NCBI RefSeq assembly: GCF_003217575.1
Contig: NZ_QJTC01000004.1
Span: 152,715 to 216,714 of the forward strand
DNA: 64,000 bases
From: Xylophilus ampelinus
GTDB taxonomy: Bacteria; Pseudomonadota; Gammaproteobacteria; Burkholderiales; Burkholderiaceae_C
Reading direction: 5' to 3'
Shown in pieces: positions 59,299 through 64,000 of the stretch (position 1 is its first letter; every line of letters starts with the position of its first letter). The position numbers and the translations under genes were made by a program. The notes below the pieces were generated by a model. It ran no database searches. It was not told where the DNA came from and was given only the letters and a program-made list of their open reading frames with translations.

Positions 59299-60456
59299 TT
59301 ACAGAACGGGGGCCATGAAACCCGTGACCTGGCGGCCCGGACTCACCTCGTTCGAAGTATTGATCCCCAGCGTATAGGGGCACACGTCGGTCATCACTCT
59401 CTCGGCCAAGGACGCGTCCTTGGCTTGCAGGCCCGCCTGCACGGCTGCGCCCAGTGCCACGATCTCGTCCGGGTTCAATGCCGTCTCCGGAAACCGGCCG
59501 AACATGCGCGTGACAAGCTGGCGGACCGATCGAAGGCGGGTACTCCCGCCCGCAAGCACCACAGCGGCGAGCTGTTCAGGCCTGACGTGCGCGTCCCGCA
59601 AAGCTCTCTCTACCGGCAGCCTTAGCCGCAGAAGCAAAGGCTCAAGGAGCGCCTCCATGTCAGCAAGCGCATACGTCCTTTGATGGAGCTGCCCTTTGAC
59701 GTGGATGGCCACCTCCACTTCGTCACGCGTGGCCAATGCAAGCTTCGCCCCCTCTGCCACTGCGCGCACTTGCGCACGCAGCAGCGTGTCGCTTTCCATA
59801 AGCGCGGTAAGCCCTGCACTCTTCGCAAATGCGTTCGCCAAGAGTTCGTCGACATCTTCGCCGCCCAGGTGGTTGTCACCCGCGGTGGCGCGAACCTCCA
59901 TGACGTCCTCGAAAATCTCGAGGATGGACACGTCGAAGGTTCCACCGCCGAAATCGAAGACAAGAAATTGCGTTTCGGGGCTCTTTTGGTGAAGCCCATA
60001 TGCCAGTGCTGCAGCGGTGGGCTCATTCAGAAGACTGACCCTATCAAAACCCGCCAGCAATCCGGCCGAACGTGTCGCTTGTCTTTGCACGTCCGAAAAA
60101 TAGGCCGGCACCGTGATGACCGTCTGTTTGACCGGTTCGCCCAGCATGGCTTCTGCATCCAATCTCAATGCGCGCAGCACAAAGGCCGAAAGCTCCTCCG
60201 CCCTGAAAATTTTGGGCCCCAGATGGAAGACTTTGGCAGTGCCCATCGCCCTTTTGAACGTCGCCGCCGTTCGGTCGGGATGGCTTTGCAAACGCTCACG
60301 CGCAGCCTGGCCTACCAGAATGCTGCCGTCAGCCTCCATGCTGACACAGGAAGGCGTGAGAAACGCGCCCAGCGCATTGGGTATCAGCTGCGCATGACCA
60401 TCGATCCATGCCGCCGACAAGCTATGAGTCGTTCCCAAATCTATACCAATAATCAT
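59299..60456 (-). CDS. hscC: HscC-type Hsp70, ATPase half (ends at in-frame TAA)
   Basis: A 385-aa nucleotide-binding domain with all ATP motifs: IIGIDLGTTHS (phosphate 1), VFDFGGGTFDVSIL (phosphate 2), VVLAGGSTRLRSVR (adenosine) and LNPDEIVALGAAVQ. The TAA at 59299-59301 lies just after RQVTGFMAPVL. The next in-frame codons, RNTVIPASRVRRFFP, are what follows in intact HscC (R-N-T-x-I/V-P). A single base change would restore the gene. Whether it is a true nonsense mutation or a sequence error cannot be told here. Start 60456 (MIIGIDL), or 60474. Confidence 0.88.
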   Translation of the reverse strand: MIIGIDLGTTHSLSAAWIDGHAQLIPNALGAFLTPSCVSMEADGSILVGQAARERLQSHPDRTAATFKRAMGTAKVFHLGPKIFRAEELSAFVLRALRLDAEAMLGEPVKQTVITVPAYFSDVQRQATRSAGLLAGFDRVSLLNEPTAAALAYGLHQKSPETQFLVFDFGGGTFDVSILEIFEDVMEVRATAGDNHLGGEDVDELLANAFAKSAGLTALMESDTLLRAQVRAVAEGAKLALATRDEVEVAIHVKGQLHQRTYALADMEALLEPLLLRLRLPVERALRDAHVRPEQLAAVVLAGGSTRLRSVRQLVTRMFGRFPETALNPDEIVALGAAVQAGLQAKDASLAERVMTDVCPYTLGINTSNEVSPGRQVTGFMAPVL

Positions 60457-60579
60457 AAGGATATGGATCTGCATGCAGCAGATCTAGAACATCAGAGCTC
60501 GTTGATGGAGAGACCGTTTTGACTAAACCGCGCAGAGCAAACCAAGTGCGCTAGACGCCTTGCAATGTTTCATTGGAAA

Positions 60580-60936
60580 TCAGGCCATCGGCAGTTCCGG
60601 CGGTGGCTCATTCGATTTGAAGAACTGAGCTCTCGTCGAGGCAGACAGCAACGCCCACAAGCCCAATGCCCCCAATGGCAAGAACAACGAGAAAAGGTAC
60701 ACCGTGCACAACATGAGCGAAGCGATCCATCTACGGCTTCGACCATGGCGCAACCAGCGCCCCGCCAATACGGACGCTGTAGCCAAGCCGATTCCCAGCA
60801 AGAACCCTGTCAGCGCAACAAGGCTGTGCGCACCATTGCTCACAAGAACCAAACCCAAGAGAAAAGCACATGGAAATTGAATATACCCAGCAATCTCCAT
60901 GCAATTTGCCGCGAAACCAATACGAGTATTTTTCAT
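60580..60936 (-). CDS. small integral membrane protein
   Basis: A 118-aa protein that I do not recognise. It has three hydrophobic stretches (about residues 12-35, 38-58 and 72-97), ending LGLWALLSASTRAQFFKSNE, a pattern seen in small bacterial membrane proteins of unknown function. The ATG at 60936 was preferred to the upstream GTG. Base composition is lower in GC than the preceding 60 kb, which fits an accessory region. No operon partner is apparent. Confidence 0.65.
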   Translation of the reverse strand: MKNTRIGFAANCMEIAGYIQFPCAFLLGLVLVSNGAHSLVALTGFLLGIGLATASVLAGRWLRHGRSRRWIASLMLCTVYLFSLFLPLGALGLWALLSASTRAQFFKSNEPPPELPMA

Positions 60937-61240
60937 GCCAACGTTCTTTCTTCGTGGAAATATTATTTCAAACAACACAATCCAAGATTCATTTAGATTT
61001 GACTGTCGTCAACACTTTCTTCATACATGTGATGACCAATTCTGAAATTTGCTCAAGAGCGACCTTTTCAATGGAATTCATCCAAGCTTTCTGCGGTGCT
61101 GTAGCGGAGGCGAATAGCGAGACATGGTTACAAACTAGGCCCATGCGGCAACTGAGGTTCGCTTTGGGGCAGTTCTACGAAAAACCTAAGTATTGATTGC
61201 ATACGCTATGGCTTGATTGGAATTCGGGCTGTGATCAACC
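60937..61240. other. 304-bp AT-rich gap
   Basis: The sequence is AT-rich and holds no gene that I can support. An open plus-strand frame overlaps the membrane-protein gene antisense but has no recognisable product. The gap probably contains the promoter of the membrane protein. Confidence 0.5.
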
Positions 61241-61957
61241 TCAATCCGCAAACAGCTTATCAAAGGACGACCGCACCGTCTGCACGCAAGACTGAATGTG
61301 TTCCTGTCCACGGGCGCGCACCAGAGCATAGTCGTCGGCCGCCCATTGGTCGAGCGTCAGGTCGCCCGTTGTGATCTCGGTGGAGCACAACACCGGCTTC
61401 TCGGCCCATGTGATGTAGCCGTCGCTGTTCAGTTTATGTGTGATAGCGGTTTGGATATAGAGATCGTAGGCTGGCTTGTCTTGAGAGAAGTCCCGATAGA
61501 CCAAGCCAAATCTATTCAGGCGAACATAAACAGGGTGTTTATAGACAACGCTCTGTTTGCCATGGGCCTCACGCCACGCGGTCAGTGCCGGAATCATCTC
61601 GCTCATCTTGTTGATCGAAGCCGGATGCGCGACCGTCTGAACTTTGGTTCCGCGATAGTCCTCTTTGGAAACCGGACTCCGGAAGCTACCCGCCAGCGCA
61701 CCAATCACCATCAAGCCGACATCGCCCATGCGGTCCGATTTGTCGACAACACGCAGCACACTATCTGGATATCGCTGCCCATTCGCAGCACCGATATCGA
61801 TTTCGAATGTCACCCAGTCTTTCGGCATTGGGGAAGGCGTGCCCGCCACATTGACTGAGGATGTTGTGTCGGTTTTCGGATTTTGCGCACAGCCAGCGAG
61901 CAGCGCGGTCAGGGCAAATGCAGCAAATAAGGGAGAGGAAATTTTGAAGAGATGCAT
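61241..61957 (-). CDS. hypothetical lipoprotein
   Basis: A 238-aa protein with a signal peptide and lipobox ALLAGCAQ (Cys about 23), so it is predicted to be anchored in the envelope. The body (VTFEIDIGAANGQRYPDSVL, YKHPVYVRLNRFGLVYRDFS, and CSTEITTGDLTLDQW near the end) is not recognised. Moderate GC sets it apart from the core genes. ATG 61957 gives MHLFKISSPLFAAFALTALL, a good signal peptide. The longer frame upstream lacks one. Confidence 0.75.
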   Translation of the reverse strand: MHLFKISSPLFAAFALTALLAGCAQNPKTDTTSSVNVAGTPSPMPKDWVTFEIDIGAANGQRYPDSVLRVVDKSDRMGDVGLMVIGALAGSFRSPVSKEDYRGTKVQTVAHPASINKMSEMIPALTAWREAHGKQSVVYKHPVYVRLNRFGLVYRDFSQDKPAYDLYIQTAITHKLNSDGYITWAEKPVLCSTEITTGDLTLDQWAADDYALVRARGQEHIQSCVQTVRSSFDKLFAD

Positions 61958-62273
61958 GGTCTTGTGTGTGTGGAAATAAGAAGGATTTTCGTGACGGTTA
62001 CTATGAATCGGCCGTACCGCCACGCACACGTGGCAGGCAGATTGGCAATTGCCACTTAATTATTATTTAAAGGCCATTACAGAAAAAAGCCAGGAGCAGA
62101 ATCGAATAAGGAATTCCGGTCCGGCATTCCTGCAGTGCTGGCCATGCGGCGAAAAACACCAAGAGGATGACAACGAGCAGGGCACGAAGGAGGTCGGCTC
62201 AAAGTGGATTCCGTTGTTTTTTGCGCAAAATTGATTTGCTAGATGGCTCAATTCGCATTCGAATCATCCCCGT
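61958..62273. other. 316-bp AT-rich gap
   Basis: It holds two overlapping short frames on opposite strands of about 61 codons each, neither with a convincing ribosome-binding site or family. TTGTTTTTTGCGC at 62214-62226 is a T-run without a clear stem. I see no supported gene. Confidence 0.5.
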
Positions 62274-62759
62274 TTAACTTTCTGCGCCAGCACCTGATCC
62301 GAGTTCGATCAAGGGCGCCTCGCTCCAACTTACTCCATTGCGCTCAAAAATTATCTCAACTTCGTCGATGAATGGAACGCAAATTTCTCCCAACTCAAAG
62401 TTTTGGATGTCAAACTTTTCGATAAGTGCATGACATAGCTCACTTGCCTCAATTTCCGGACCAACCCAACACATTGCAAAATAATCAGAATCCGGATCGA
62501 ACCGCGCCAAATCTTCAACGAGCGTTAGTGAATAATCCATCGTTCCTCGAGCCTTGTTTGCTCCGTCCCAAACATCCATCAAACCGCATTTGATGCCACG
62601 GTAGACCATATCCACAGCAAACTGCCAACGGAATCTAGCGTCGCCGTTTAGCTCTCCTGGCTTCGCGCATGTAAACAAGTCAGCACTATAACCAGATAAA
62701 GTGAGGAGATACAAGTTTCCTTGAAACCATGCGGCAATATTGGAGGGCATTCTCATCAT
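62274..62759 (-). CDS. candidate immunity protein of the adjoining toxin
   Basis: A 161-aa soluble, acidic protein that I do not recognise by family. It starts in a TAATG overlap with the stop of the large exoprotein gene, the usual place for the immunity gene of a contact-dependent or polymorphic toxin. Motifs that can be seen are WFQGNLYLLTLSGYSADLFT near the start and ICVPFIDEVEIIFERNGVSW near the end. Low GC supports a transferred toxin-immunity cassette. The role is inferred from position and size. Confidence 0.65.
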   Translation of the reverse strand: MMRMPSNIAAWFQGNLYLLTLSGYSADLFTCAKPGELNGDARFRWQFAVDMVYRGIKCGLMDVWDGANKARGTMDYSLTLVEDLARFDPDSDYFAMCWVGPEIEASELCHALIEKFDIQNFELGEICVPFIDEVEIIFERNGVSWSEAPLIELGSGAGAES

Positions 62760-64000
62760 TAACCCCCTGCCTGCGGAAACTTTAGCTTCACAGGCTTACC
62801 GCCATTTATGACGTTCTCATTCGACTTAAAGTTGATATCTACAGAGGCAGTTGTGGCTGCAGTATCCACACTAGCGGTACTTGCGGGTCGGTAGGTCACA
62901 GATATTCCTTCTGCATTTGTTGCACTCCAACAGCCACTGCAGTTGGGGATTGGCTTAGCAATGGCAGGTGTTGAGTTTTCGCCAAACAATCTATTGGCGA
63001 AATCCTCCGCTGTTGCACTGGGATTAGAACTGGCGGGCATTTCGCGCGGAACGCCTGTACGTGGGACTGCATCTGGCAATCCTGTTTTAGGATTTTTAGT
63101 GATTCCCGGCAATGATCCATTCGCCAAATCATTTACAGCCTGTTGGTTAAGAACGGTGTTTGGAGCCTTCCCGGTAAGTGCCGGGCCATTCGCTTTTCCT
63201 CCAATGCGGCCCAATGCCGCAGCCTCATCGGCTACAACTCCCCCATTTCCCCCCACCCCCAAATCCGCAGCATCCGTCGCACCAGCCCCCCGCCCAGCCG
63301 CCCCCGGCAAAGTCGGCTGCGTCGGCACCACATTCCCGCCGGCGTCCGTCACCGTCGTGCTGCCGTAGGTCCGGCCGCCGCTACCGTAGGCGCTGGTGGC
63401 GGTACCGTCCGTTGCGGCGATCCCTGTCGTCGTGGCCGTGGAGGGCGCCAGGTCCCCGACAGGCCCCTTGACCATGCCCACGACGGCACTCGCACCCTTC
63501 ACGAGCGGTGCCACCACCGCGACTATCGCCTGGTTCCCCGCTTCCACCAAGATGCCATCGGCCGTGCTTTGCGCCAAGGTGTCATGGAGCGAGTCGGGGC
63601 GCTTCGGATTACCGATGGTGGGGGGATTGAGCTGCGTGAGCGTGGGACTGGTGGCGTAGACATAACCGCCCTCGGTGGTCCTGACGGTGTTGCCCATGGC
63701 GGTGGCTTCACCGGCCCGGACCGCACATGCGTCGGGCGTGGCGCCGGAGCAGGCTTGTGCCAGGTCTCTGTCGCGCTGGGCGGAGGTTTGGGCCAGAGCG
63801 TTGCGGGTGTCGCATGCCGCTGCATCGCCTCGGCCGCATGCGGCAACCGCTGCTTCGTAGCGCTCTGCTTCCGAGAGCCGCATGGGGTTGGGGCGCACGT
63901 GACTCAGGTAGTTGTTGACGGTGGCGTTGCCCGCCGCAGCCGCCCCGGCACCGCCGCCAACGGCAGCACCCACGCTGGTGCCCGCGATGGCGACGAGGGC
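62759..64000 (-). CDS. CdiA/haemagglutinin-type exoprotein, C-terminal part (5' end outside window)
   Basis: At least 414 codons, open to the window edge, so only the 3' end is present. Ala/Gly-rich GTSVGAAVGGGAGAAAAG is followed by VNNYLSHVRPNPMRLSEAER and a Cys-containing YEAAVAACGRGDAAACD, which resembles the pre-toxin region of Burkholderiales FHA/CdiA proteins. Next come low-complexity Thr/Ala/Gly stretches, and a tail of about 100 residues (LFGENSTPAIAKPIPNCSGC, ISVTYRPAST and KPVKLKFPQAGG) that may be the toxin domain. I cannot assign its activity. The stop overlaps the next gene as TAATG. Confidence 0.75.
   Translation of the reverse strand, partial: ALVAIAGTSVGAAVGGGAGAAAAGNATVNNYLSHVRPNPMRLSEAERYEAAVAACGRGDAAACDTRNALAQTSAQRDRDLAQACSGATPDACAVRAGEATAMGNTVRTTEGGYVYATSPTLTQLNPPTIGNPKRPDSLHDTLAQSTADGILVEAGNQAIVAVVAPLVKGASAVVGMVKGPVGDLAPSTATTTGIAATDGTATSAYGSGGRTYGSTTVTDAGGNVVPTQPTLPGAAGRGAGATDAADLGVGGNGGVVADEAAALGRIGGKANGPALTGKAPNTVLNQQAVNDLANGSLPGITKNPKTGLPDAVPRTGVPREMPASSNPSATAEDFANRLFGENSTPAIAKPIPNCSGCWSATNAEGISVTYRPASTASVDTAATTASVDINFKSNENVINGGKPVKLKFPQAGG

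Noticed and set aside
59299..59301. Possible recoded stop (selenocysteine/pyrrolysine) in hscC
   Set aside because: The codon is TAA, which is not used for either, and no structured element follows.
60870..61196. 108-codon plus-strand ORF
   Set aside because: It overlaps the membrane protein antisense and the product has no protein-like pattern.
62063..62251. 62-codon minus-strand ORF in the AT-rich gap
   Set aside because: It has no ribosome-binding site, no family and an opposite overlapping ORF of equal length.

Overview
The window looks like chromosomal DNA from a high-GC betaproteobacterium of the order Burkholderiales, most likely family Comamonadaceae. The ribosomal, Kdp, GlpK/GlpD, Bug/TctC, DUF1840, DUF3717 and PHA-granule proteins all fit that group, and the genus is not resolved. 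A PL1 pectate/pectin lyase-like enzyme hints at plant association. Base composition is very GC-rich up to about 60.5 kb and clearly more AT-rich in parts of the last 3.5 kb.

Layout. 0.3-9.8 kb: GST, purB, yaeQ, a DUF2007/DUF3717 pair, a probable Mn2+ (yybP-ykoY) riboswitch with a TerC-family gene and its small partner, a membrane protein, an M48 protease, moaC and ruvB. 10.0-13.6 kb: a HigBA-like toxin-antitoxin pair and a secreted trypsin-like lipoprotein lie between ruvB and ruvA. 13.9-19.2 kb: htpG, a ModA-like binding protein, the PL1 lyase and an RsuA/RluF-family pseudouridine synthase. 19.3-27.8 kb: a complete potassium operon in the order 37-aa microprotein-kdpF-A-B-C-D-E. 28.0-40.3 kb: glutaminase, an SDR, a Bug protein, DUF1840, a lipoprotein aminopeptidase with a PHA-granule protein, an acyl-CoA-binding protein, an M20 amidohydrolase, a branched-chain amino acid-type binding protein, a molybdopterin oxidoreductase and a DUF2272 lipoprotein. 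40.35-49.5 kb: initiator tRNA and the spc/alpha ribosomal block (rplQ to rplN, with secY and rpoA, read on the minus strand). 49.6-56.6 kb: glpD, a decayed glpR, glpK, proC, ubiA and dps. 56.7-60.5 kb: a J-domain-like gene coupled to an HscC-type Hsp70 gene split by an in-frame TAA. 60.5-64 kb: a small membrane protein, a lipoprotein, a candidate immunity protein and the 3' end of a large CdiA/haemagglutinin-type exoprotein that runs off the window.

The most notable non-genic content is three families of short intergenic repeats. The first is a 114-bp element with perfect 19-bp inverted ends (four copies, each 0-35 bp downstream of a stop codon; one copy is inverted inside the same flank as another). 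The second is a roughly 60-bp element made of an A/T palindrome flanked by GCTAT/ATAGC plus a GCCGGC-type hairpin (ten copies and a partial; two supply the stop codon of a gene). The third is a CCCCCAGGC-type element placed directly after stop codons. Three genes (higB-like, glpR, hscC) carry what look like single-base lesions. These could be real decay or sequence error and should be checked against reads.
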